DNA of 17,555 nt from Triparma columacea. Taxonomy: Eukaryota > Sar > Bolidophyceae > Parmales > Triparmaceae. Both the position numbers and the translations under genes were made by a program. Below the pieces are notes generated by a model. It was not told the DNA's origin, ran no database searches, and saw nothing but the letters and a program-made list of their open reading frames with translations. The first letter of the stretch is position 1. Every line of letters starts with the position of its first letter. Of the stretch, positions 10,218-17,555 are shown in pieces. The stretch covers positions 1 through 17,555 of the forward strand of contig BRYA01000374.1 of assembly GCA_030267965.1 (NCBI GenBank). The letters run 5' to 3'.

Positions 10218-11550
10218 TCACTCCCCTTTCACAACCTTCCCCCCAACCCCCCCCCTCTGTTTATCTGTCGTCTTCCCATCCGGTTCCCTAAGTGTCCCCC
10301 ACCACCAATCAGCAAATGAAAAAACCTGCCCGAAGTTGTACATGTAGTGCGTGTGGTGTACGGTGTGGTACCTGGCCCCCATGACCCAGCCTAGCTCCGT
10401 GTCCATGGTGTCGTGGATGAAGGTGGCCCAGATGGCGGTTGAGAAGACCATTAAGAGGTGGGTTAGGTAGTGGCAGGGGATGAAGAGGAGGCAGATTACG
10501 TAGGGGCTGGCCTGAGGATTAGCGGGGGGTTGGAATTCACGTACATATTCATAACTTCTAACCCTTCCCCGCAATTTGTTTTATCCTTCCCTGACCCCTA
10601 CTCGCCACCCTCGTCCCCCTCATCCTCCCAAACCTAACTCTCACCCCTATCCCCTAACCCCTAACTTTCAGCCCGCGCCTCCTACCCACCCACCCCTGTC
10701 ACCCCGAACTTACCTGAAGTATTCCATCCACCGGGTTGAACGCAATTGACGCCCATGGTGTCAGCGTCTCTGGCGTTTTGTACATGTGGTGCCTGCTGTG
10801 CACGTTCCTGTAGAGCCACTTGTTCGTGTGCAAAGTTCTATGCATCCAGTAAATCCCAACCTCGACCGTTGCGAAGTAGATCAACGTAAAGACCAACCAC
10901 CAACCAAAGCCACCAATCTCCTCCATGCTATAATAACAGTACGTATAACCCCCCTCGATCAGCCAGTCGCTAAAGACTGGCAGCGCAACATACAAGAACA
11001 TGCTCCGCTGCGCCAGCCAAATCTGATCCTTGATGGTCTCCCTCGTCGGCCTCCGCCTCTTCCCCGTCCTGAACAAACTCTCGCTGTCAATTACGTAGAC
11101 AAAGACGTGGAAAGCCCCCGCGGTCGCGTAGTATATGACCACCCCGCTCAGTAAATTCCTCAAATAGCACATCGCCATGTGGGCCCAATCTTCCCCCAAC
11201 CGCCAAAGCAAGTAGAAGGCAAATGATTCAGGAAACACGAAAGAATTGATGAATGTGTTGAAGTTTCTGAAGGGATTAACCTCCGCGCCCTCCATGTTCG
11301 TGTCTCCCGGTCTATTTAGCACGTGAGACATTGCTGTTGCCTTGAAACCCTCCCGTTCAAGCTCTGACTTGAGGAATTTGGACTTGTAAGAAGTCGACTC
11401 AACGATAATCACAAAAGGGTTCTCTTTATCATCTGCCCTCCAGGCCTCTCCTGGCCATGATTTGCTAGTCAAATTGTCATTGCATGTTACTGTGGGCGTC
11501 AAAATGGCATAGACGCACAGAAAACACGCGAACCGAATCAAAATGGGCAT
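10218..11550 (-). CDS. ERG3: Delta7-sterol C5-desaturase (ERG3/SC5D/STE1 type), 2 exons
   Basis: Exons 11550-10714 and 10511-10218 join in phase 0 across a 202-nt intron to give 376 residues. The enzyme introduces the C5-C6 double bond in delta7-sterols, in the ER membrane, with a di-iron centre. All three histidine boxes are present: HRTLH (237-241), HSRHH (251-255) and HTVHH (328-332). FNPVDGILQ followed by an aromatic/hydrophobic helix, and HHTHYMYNFGQ, closely resemble plant and fungal C5-desaturases and distinguish it from other fatty-acid-hydroxylase-superfamily members. Several hydrophobic segments lie between residues ~100 and 310. The N-terminus carries a signal-like hydrophobic leader (1-22) and about 70 hydrophilic residues before the first core helix, longer than the usual family N-terminus. 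The gene is divergent from the next one, with 184 bp between starts. Confidence 0.93.
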
Positions 11551-11734
11551 GGGGGGAGTTTTGAGCTAAATTTTGGAGAAAGGAAATGCTAAAAAACTCT
11601 CTCCTGCCTTCAAAATTAGATCGAACCATCTGAGCGCCCAGTCAATGCTATATCAGTACCTTTTTGTCTGGTGAAGCTAATTTATATTGCTGTTTGTATC
11701 TTACTTCCATATTTTTCAGCCCTACAAGGACATA
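11551..11734. promoter_or_regulatory. Divergent promoter region between desaturase and unknown gene
   Basis: This 184-bp spacer separates two start codons on opposite strands. A TTTTTCAG at 11712-11719, 15 bp before the plus-strand ATG, looks like an acceptor, so the plus-strand gene may have a 5' UTR intron. No clear core promoter element was seen. Confidence 0.35.
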
Positions 11735-13139
11735 ATGCCGGTTCCCTTTCAATTGATAATATCAAATACCACCCTCCAGTTGTCAAACACGGAAGGTTTC
11801 TCGATGCGCGAAATCGATGGGAGCGGTTTTTTCATCAGCTTGAAGAACTTCACCGGCGAGCTTAGGCTAAACTTATCCTCAGAGCTCTTGCTGAGGCAGG
11901 ACGCAGGGCTCACAGTCAAGGTGCCAGAGGCAGGTGAGTTGATGTGCCGCCTCCGGTAAACTATTAACACCACTACCTGCACCCGGGGGGGTTAGAGCAT
12001 GAAAATCGTCGTGCAGACGGCCAACCCAGCGTCCGATTGCCTCCATTTTCTGCCTGCTGGAAAACCATACGTTGCCGCTTCTCACCTACACCTCTCCACA
12101 AACACCCCCTATCCCTGTTCGTCGCAGTGAATGCCCTTGAGTCTATCTCTCCTGTCACGGGTGCGTCCTCCAGCGTTCCTGTGTCGTCGTCGTCTTCTTC
12201 TTCCTCCACAGCACAGGTTTCCTCCCCCTCCCCTTCCTCCTCCCCCTCCTCCCCCTCCCCCTCCTCCCCCTCTGACGGAGCTCCGCCCCCCAATTCCATA
12301 GAAAGTGCAACCCCGGATAAAAGTCCATCCCATTTTGTGAGCGCTCTGCCGACAGCGCGAAGGAAGCGAAAGCAAGTTTCGTATTCATCCAGAAATTCGA
12401 GGTCCAAAATTGTAATCAAGGTGAGTGACCACGAAGGGGGGCGTGATGGTGATATCGCGCGTGCGATTTTCCAGCTGCTCCCGTTGTATTTCTATCCCTC
12501 CTCGCTCAGCTGCCTCCACCAACCCTCCTCCGCTATTCGCCGTAGACTGCAGCACAAAGGGAGGATGAGGCCATGCAAAAGAAGGAGGAGGTGAGCGAAC
12601 TGACGGGGGTGCGACGCTTCCTTACCGACGACGTGTGTGACAGCACTCTCAAAAATCTTACACTACTCCCCTAGATGGATAGGACGCCTCAGATAAGTAA
12701 CACGACCGCGACATTGGCGGCGTCGAAAAAGAGCCACTGTGAGTTGAAGACGGAGACGGAGACAGAGACGGAGACAGGGATAGAGATATCGATGGAAACG
12801 GAAGTGAAAACGGGAATGAAAACGAGAACGAAGTTGAAGAAGAAGAAGAGGGCGGCGATCAGAAAGAGCCCTGCAATCCCGAAACAAAAGAGTAAACCTC
12901 TTCCCCAGGCCCCGCACGAGCCGGGCATGAACGACGATGAGTTCGGCTTTGAGACGGAGACAGGGATGGAGACGGAGGTGGAAACGGAAGTGAAAACGGG
13001 AATGAAAACGAGAACGAAGTTGAAGAGGAAGAAGAGGGCGATCAGAAAGAACCCTGCAATCCCGAAACAAAAGAGTAAGCCTCTTCCCCAGGCCCCACAC
13101 GAGCCGGGCATGAACGACGATGAGTTCGGCTTTTTATAA
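11735..13139 (+). CDS. Unrecognised, probably nuclear protein with internal duplication, 4 exons
   Basis: Exons 11735-11933, 12128-12420, 12546-12590 and 12675-13139 join in phases 1, 0 and 0 to give 333 residues. I do not recognise the family. Residues 1-66 look like a small folded domain (GELRLNLSSELLLRQDAG near its end). They are followed by a Ser/Pro-rich linker with runs of Ser, a basic patch ARRKRKQ, a short charged exon (QREDEAMQKKEE), and a C-terminal part made of two nearly identical ~60-residue repeats. Each repeat runs from an ETET/TEVKTGMKTRTK region through a Lys/Arg cluster and PKQKSKPLPQAPHEPGMNDD to EFGF. Basic clusters could serve as nuclear localisation signals. The consistent phases, GTGAG donors and pyrimidine-rich acceptors support the model. 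The N-terminal exon is less certain because another frame (from 11671) is also open across it. Confidence 0.72.
12750..13133 (+). repeat. Two-copy in-frame tandem duplication (~180 bp) plus hexanucleotide GAGACG runs
   Basis: The segment from about 12770 to 12951 is repeated at about 12952-13130 with few substitutions and one triplet difference (an extra Ala codon in copy 1). Both copies end in codons for GMNDDEFGF. A GAGACG-type microsatellite encoding Glu-Thr dipeptides introduces each copy. High nucleotide identity points to a recent duplication. Confidence 0.85.
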
Positions 13140-13282
13140 AGGAATGGGGGTTGAGGCTAGGATGAGGGGGGTAAAAGTTACGCACAACACGATAACCCAA
13201 ACAAAATATACATACAATAGTAACAAGACTTTCGGGTCAAGGCGTGTTCTTTATTTCGCTTTACACCCCTCGCTGTCTATTT

Positions 13283-14973
13283 TCACTTCAATTGCGAGAA
13301 CTTGAGCTCCCCCGTTTCGTCGCACAAGTAAGCCATGGTGGGTCCCGCGTTGCCGTTTTCCTGTTCCTCGAGGGTGGTGAAGACCCCCCCCAAGCAGATG
13401 AGCTCTGGATCGAAGCTGCAACGAGGCGACGAGCGTAGAGGTTTTAGAATGCGATTTTATCGCTCGAGGGGTTATGCGCATTGTTCATGTCGTCGCTTTG
13501 CTCACCTCGACGCGTACACTCTCCCATTTCCTCCCCCCAGGCCGGCCAATGCCCTCCCCCTGAGGTTGCCATAAACGTGTATGTCCCCGTCGGAGACAAC
13601 CTCACCCCCAGACGACACGTTGCCGAGGATGACTAGGTTTCCGTTCTCGGAGGAGCTGTGAGGAGTGTAGGAGTTTAGAAAGAGTTGCACGCGTCATATG
13701 CTCCCCCCCCCTCCTTCCTCCTCCTCTTCTCACCTAACCTGCTGCCCCGATCTTACGTGTCCTTCGTATATCTTGGTTTTGGGCATTGCAGGGGTCGCAG
13801 GGGCCCCAGTTGGTTGCGTCTCCTCAAATTCTATTTCATCTATTTCTTCCTCTTCTTCTATTTGCTCCTGGATGGCGGCGACAGGCTCAGGCTCGGTATA
13901 CTCGGGCTCGGGAGGTGGTGGAAGGTCGGGTACAGAGCTGGCGTCCCGCATTGAAATTATCTTGAGCATTTCCTCCATGGAAGCGACCGCCGTGCCAGCA
14001 CCGCCAGCCCGGGAGCCTGCACTCCTCATCATACTGGGCAGGCCGCATTCGGTGGCGATCCGCTGCGACGAGCGAAGAGTTGTATTAGAGAATGAGATGA
14101 GGTGCCGGAAGTCCTTGTCGCTATACATACCTCCATGGAGTTAGGGAGCGTGCCGGAAGACGACGTTATAGCGATTGGGTGAAGGGAGTTCTGCTTCATG
14201 GCCGTCAAGAGAGAAGCGAGCTCGCCATCCTTCAGGGGCTTAAAGTGGGGGCTGCCGTCGGGCACAAATTCACCAAGGTCTACGACAAGGGGAACCCCGT
14301 TGCCCTTTCCAGAGAGCAGCTGGGAAGGGAGGGGGGGTGGGGGGTAAGATATGGTGGGAAGGGTCGGGGATGAACAGAAGCCAACGGCGCGTGTTCCCGA
14401 TCTCACTCACATTTCTAGCAGCAGGAGAAGCCCCCATGGCATTTGAAAGAGACTGGTGAATGGATTCAGGCGTCACACTACGAGGAAGTTTGATCGTAGG
14501 GACCAAAAATGTCTGTCCCGTAACAGTCATGTTGGGTGTTGCCTGGTTAGGCGCGTTGACTGCATGGCTGGCCCCATGGTTTGCCACCCGAGGGTGCTGG
14601 GGTCCTTGATTTTGCTGTTGTGGTATCGATTTCCGAAAATTCTTCTTCGTTCCAACCCAAGTCTACGTGTTTGATCGGTGTTAGTGTGAATTTGGTGTTT
14701 AAATTGTCCTAGATTAGAATTATCCACACAAGTGCTGACGTCGAGGGGGGGGCTGACTTTTGAAATTTGGGACCTATATTGCCTCCTCACCGCCTCCTCA
14801 CCTGAAGATAATCGAGTGATGAAGACGAGCTGCGAGTTCCCTTGGGTGTCAATGCTGGAATACCCGCTGAGAATCGGTGCAGGGGGAGCATGATGATGGA
14901 AAAAATTGGAAGGGAGGGGGTGCGGGGTGAAAAGGATTTGTTTCCCAACTTTTTTAGTTGACGTAGAGCGCAT
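13283..14973 (-). CDS. minC: Nuclear-encoded MinC septum-site regulator, 6 exons
   Basis: Exons in order: 14973-14791, 14662-14411, 14319-14131, 14062-13734, 13655-13506, 13415-13283, in phases 0,0,0,2,2, giving 411 residues. MinC inhibits FtsZ polymerisation and, with MinD, positions the division site; in eukaryotes it would act in plastid or mitochondrial division. The MinC N-domain runs from about residue 95 ([15 protein letters not shown]) through [10 protein letters not shown] and [19 protein letters not shown] Pro/Glu-rich acidic linker ([13 protein letters not shown]) follows. The C-domain starts at VRSGQQV (about 312) and contains [34 protein letters not shown] and [10 protein letters not shown], all hallmark MinC beta-solenoid motifs. 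Bacterial MinC is ~230 residues, so ~95 residues of N-terminal extension and a longer linker are extra. The N-terminus lacks a signal peptide; [11 protein letters not shown] is basic and Ser/Thr-rich, so mitochondrial or cytosolic location is as likely as plastid. Exon 1 could use a second donor 11 bp earlier, but only the chosen one keeps frame. Confidence 0.9.
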
Positions 14974-14982
14974 TATTCTTAT

Positions 14983-16646
14983 TCAGGGCTCCACGACGGC
15001 CGCGAGCCGTTTCTCTATTTCCTTCGCAACGTCCGGCATCTCCTTCCGTATGCCCTCCTTCCCCCCGACCTTCTGGAATTTCGTCCACCCCTTCCCGCTC
15101 ATCAAAACCAAGTTGGAGACCGACGCAGGTTTGCAGACGTCCCACTTGACGAGTTCTAAGCCCGAGCCTAGCCTATCCCCGCTAATCATGCACCTGCTCG
15201 GAGCGGGGAGGAGCGAAGGGGCGACCAAAAGTGTGAGTCTCAAGTGCACATCAACACAAACTATCTTACGACGAGGTTCTTTACTCGTCGCAACTCCCTC
15301 ACCTGTTCCTCCAAACCTGGCACATCATGTATTCAATGTCGTCGGTGTCGACTTCGACGCCTGACACCGCCCCCTCGGGCGCGGTTCCCTCAACTATTTC
15401 CTTCTTTGTCTTCTCCTCCCTCCCCTTGATGTGCTGGAGCATGCGGTGCCTGACGGACTTCCCTAGCCTCTCCGCGGACAGCGGGGAGAAAGGCTTCTCG
15501 CCCAGCTCGCAGAGGACGTAAGAGGCGATGGCCTGGCCCATGATGGCGGGCATGGTGCCCAACACTGGGAGCACCCTGAGCCTCATGTTGTCAACGGTAC
15601 CGAACTCCTTCGGTTCCGCTTGCTGCTCCGCGGTGAGCGGCGCAAGCCGGGCCGTGACTTTCTCGGAAGAGTAGAGGATTTTGATGAGAGGGTTGTCAAT
15701 GTCCACCTGCAAAGGAAAGAAAAAAGGTTGCGTTAGTTAGTGGATAAGATTATTTTCCAAAAGTGGTGCAGTGTACACCAGTCCTCACCTTGAGCTTCCT
15801 AAGGTGCCAGCGGAGCTTCGTTGAAAGCGGGTCCTTCGTCGCGCTTCTGATGTCGCCAATGTGCATCCTGGTTGGGTCAGCCTTGCAGGCGGCACCCATG
15901 GAAGAGAGGAACTGAATGTTTCTGTCCACGCAGCTCTTGATTAGAAACGCCTTGGTGGGGAGGTCGTCGATGGCGTCCACGACGAAATCGATTTTTCCGA
16001 ACTTGTCAAGCAGGCGGGAGGCGGAGTCCTTGGTGAACATTTCATTGAGATCAAAGACCTCACAGTTGGGGCAAACTTGGGCGAGGAAACGCTGGGCGGG
16101 TGGGGGGGGGGGAGTTAGTGCGTGCGTTTGCGTGCGTGTGCGTTCTTTTTCCTCTCTCCTCTCCTCCTCTCTCCCCTCCTCCTCTCTTACCTTGACTGCG
16201 GTGACCTTGGGAGTCCCGACGTCCCTCAGCGTGGCGGTGGCATGGCGGTTCGTAGAGGAGAGGGTCACCTGGTCAAAGTCGACGAGAATCAAACGCTCAA
16301 CGCCAGACCTGGCAACCAGGTGAGCGCAGTGGCTCCCAACCCCACCCAACCCAACAACGATGACCGTGCTCTTCCTAATTTTGCTCATTCCTTCCTCACC
16401 AAAGAACAGAGTGTTGCGAGACAACTGCTCCTCCCTGAACTCTGGGGAGAGCGGCTTCGGGTTGACATCGTTTCCAGGGAAGGAAGACGTGGGAGGGGCA
16501 GAGGAGGATGGATGCGAAGGGAGGGGGGGGGGGGGGGAAGGAGTAGAAGTAGAAGTAGAAGTAGAAGTCACAAAAAAGTAAGAAACAGCAGCTGCAGTGG
16601 CAGCTCCAAGAGCGAATGCTTTCAGCTCCGCAGTTTGATCAGGCAT
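14983..16646 (-). CDS. tcdA: tRNA threonylcarbamoyladenosine dehydratase (TcdA/Tcd1-Tcd2 type), 4 exons
   Basis: Exons 16646-16191, 16091-15789, 15706-15303 and 15193-14983 join in phases 0, 0 and 2 to give 457 residues. The enzyme uses ATP to cyclise t6A37 of ANN-decoding tRNAs to ct6A. It belongs to the E1/ThiF/MoeB fold. Seen: FFGEEGMSKIRKSTVIVVGL leading into the nucleotide-binding GLGGVG (99-104), LILVDFDQV and NRHATAT, VDAIDDLPTKAFLI, and SMGAACKADPTRM followed by IGDI and DPL, all characteristic of TcdA rather than generic E1 enzymes. The C-terminus (SNLVLMSGKGW) resembles yeast Tcd proteins. Residues ~9-27 are hydrophobic and could anchor the protein in a membrane, as for the yeast mitochondrial outer-membrane enzymes; a Ser-Thr repeat and Pro/Ser linker follow. 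The first intron is also open in frame, but the GTAAG donor, the CAG acceptor and family alignment argue it is spliced. Confidence 0.93.
16540..16567. repeat. Hexanucleotide microsatellite in tcdA exon 1, next to G-run
   Basis: Four to five tandem GTAGAA units (plus strand) encode the Ser-Thr repeat of the TcdA N-terminus on the minus strand. They lie beside a run of about 13 G (about 16525-16537) encoding a Pro stretch. Both are length-unstable motifs inside a coding exon. Confidence 0.8.
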
Positions 16647-16902
16647 CGTTGAGAATGAGGCTCTGAATCTCGATATGGCTCAATATGGCTCTCAAAGTGC
16701 AAGTGGTCGAGTGGATGGTGAAAGGTGTGTGTGGTAAAATGGTCTTTAAGAGCTGTATTGCAGGCTTTTGTTGTATTGATGAGTGTTTAAAAAAGGCCTT
16801 TGTTGTGATTGGTCTAAAAGATGTGTGGAAAAAGCCGTGTGGAGTTTTTTTTATTTTGGAGGGGAATAATTCCGGAAATAAATTCATTCCAAAAGTTCCG
16901 CC
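16647..16902. promoter_or_regulatory. Divergent promoter region between tcdA and MESD-like gene
   Basis: This 256-bp AT-rich spacer separates the TcdA start (minus) from the MESD-like start (plus), and should carry both promoters and 5' UTRs. The frames open here (16685-16906, 16639-16887) are low-quality and have no family character. No specific element was identified. Confidence 0.4.
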
Positions 16903-17555
16903 ATGAAATCCTCCTTTGTTTGCTTCATTATCGCACTTTTACCATGCATATTGCTTATTTTTGGTAAGTTGTGTGATATAGCTGTCGTGTACATAACATA
17001 AATCTTTCATAAATATCCATGTTCTCACAATATTCTATACTAACATTCCAACTTCTCGGACTTCTTTCCTTCTTTTTCAATCTTTACGTCGTAACAGATG
17101 AAAGCATGCTGTGCAAGGGGGCTAAGATTATTAGGAAGGGGAGCAAGGATTGGAGCGCCGTCGACTGGGATAAGCTTGAGGAAGATTGGGCGGAGAACGA
17201 TGAGGATGAGGAGAAAAAATCAGAGGATGAATTCCTTATGGAGGAAATGGAGAAGAAGAAGGCGCATTTTGAGCAGCAGGAGGCTCCGGACGTCAGGAGG
17301 CTCCAGAAGATGCACCCCAAGCAGAGGGAGCAAATGCTGGCCAACACCCAGGCTGGTAACCAAGGAGGGCCTACAATGATGTTCATCGATCTCAAGCCAA
17401 ATGCGGAGATGAACGGGGTCAGTGAGGATGGCAGGTGAGTTGAGTTGGGCAAATTAGTGAAGCCAAGGTGCATGGAGGGCTACCGCCCCGGCTTACTTGG
17501 TTCCCCCACACCTCACCCCCCCCCCCCCCCGCGGCGTGCGCAGCAGCCCCACCTG
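16903..17555 (+). CDS. MESD: MESD-like ER chaperone, 5' part only
   Basis: Exon 1 (16903-16963) ends in phase 1 and encodes a clear signal peptide (MKSSFVCFIIALLPCILLIF). Exon 2 (17098-17434) ends in phase 2. A third exon may begin at 17544 or 17547, just before the window ends. MESD/Boca proteins help fold beta-propeller/EGF modules of LDL-receptor-family proteins in the ER. Supporting motifs are DWSAVDWDKLEEDWAEND, a Lys/Glu-rich helical segment, a short Pro-containing stretch and GPTMMFIDLKP, which corresponds to the GKTLMMFV strand beginning the MESD core domain. A Glu/Lys coiled-coil-like region spans roughly residues 50-90. The C-terminal half and any ER-retention signal lie beyond the window. 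The C-tract at 17517-17530 is in the second intron. Confidence 0.78.

Noticed and set aside
10003..10347. Pro-rich plus- and minus-strand frames at the 3' end of the desaturase
   Set aside because: Low-complexity translations of C/G tracts in the convergent spacer and antisense to ERG3.
11671..11865. Plus-strand frame with signal-like start overlapping exon 1 of the unknown gene
   Set aside because: It stops before the donor at 11934 and gives no in-frame link to exon 2, whereas the 11735 frame joins exon 2 in phase.
12663..13111. Two minus-strand frames of 140-145 residues, one hydrophobic and repetitive
   Set aside because: They are the complement of the Glu-Thr/Lys-rich repeats of the plus-strand gene; the hydrophobicity comes from reading GAGACG repeats backwards.
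1..17555. tRNA, rRNA or transposase genes
   Set aside because: None recognised on either strand by eye; no terminal inverted repeats or reverse transcriptase-like motifs were seen.

Overview
This is nuclear DNA of a eukaryotic alga, most likely an ochrophyte (heterokont, secondary plastid). Every gene except one is broken by short spliceosomal introns. A plastid-type LHC-like protein starts with a signal peptide followed by a Phe at the probable cleavage site (heterokont ASAFAP-type targeting). The family mix (START plus XK-related-like membrane protein, nuclear MinC, ERG3, METTL16, MESD) would suit a bolidophyte/Parmales-like or related alga, but that placement is inference. I rebuilt gene models by hand from splice sites and reading frame. 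Across 25 inferred introns 19 donors begin GTGAG, 4 GTAAG, and every model closes in frame.

Layout. (1) <1-7289, minus: one large gene with ten upstream exons encoding a charged, low-complexity N-terminus, opening into a ~4 kb exon with two full START-like domains, a shorter third START-like segment and a multi-pass membrane region with XK-related (scramblase-family) features. Its 3' end lies outside the window. Exons 7-11 form an array of near-identical 33- and 45-nt symmetrical microexons, interrupted by a GC-rich minisatellite insert. (2) 7290-7946: intergenic, with a strong G-run. (3) 7947-9347, minus: intron-less METTL16/RlmF-type RNA m6A methyltransferase. (4) 9404-9992, plus: plastid LHC-like protein, head-to-head with METTL16 at only ~56 bp. 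(5) 10218-11550, minus: delta7-sterol C5-desaturase. (6) 11735-13139, plus: unrecognised, probably nuclear protein with an almost perfect internal duplication. (7) 13283-14973, minus: nuclear MinC. (8) 14983-16646, minus: TcdA/Tcd-type tRNA t6A dehydratase, whose stop codon lies 9 bp from the MinC start. (9) 16903->17555, plus: N-terminal part of a MESD-like ER chaperone.

The neighbours do not form a pathway; this looks like an ordinary but very compact protist chromosome. The most unusual item is the START/XKR-like gene: its domain combination, its frame-preserving microexon array, and a zero-length-exon (recursive-splice-like) site in its longest ordinary intron.
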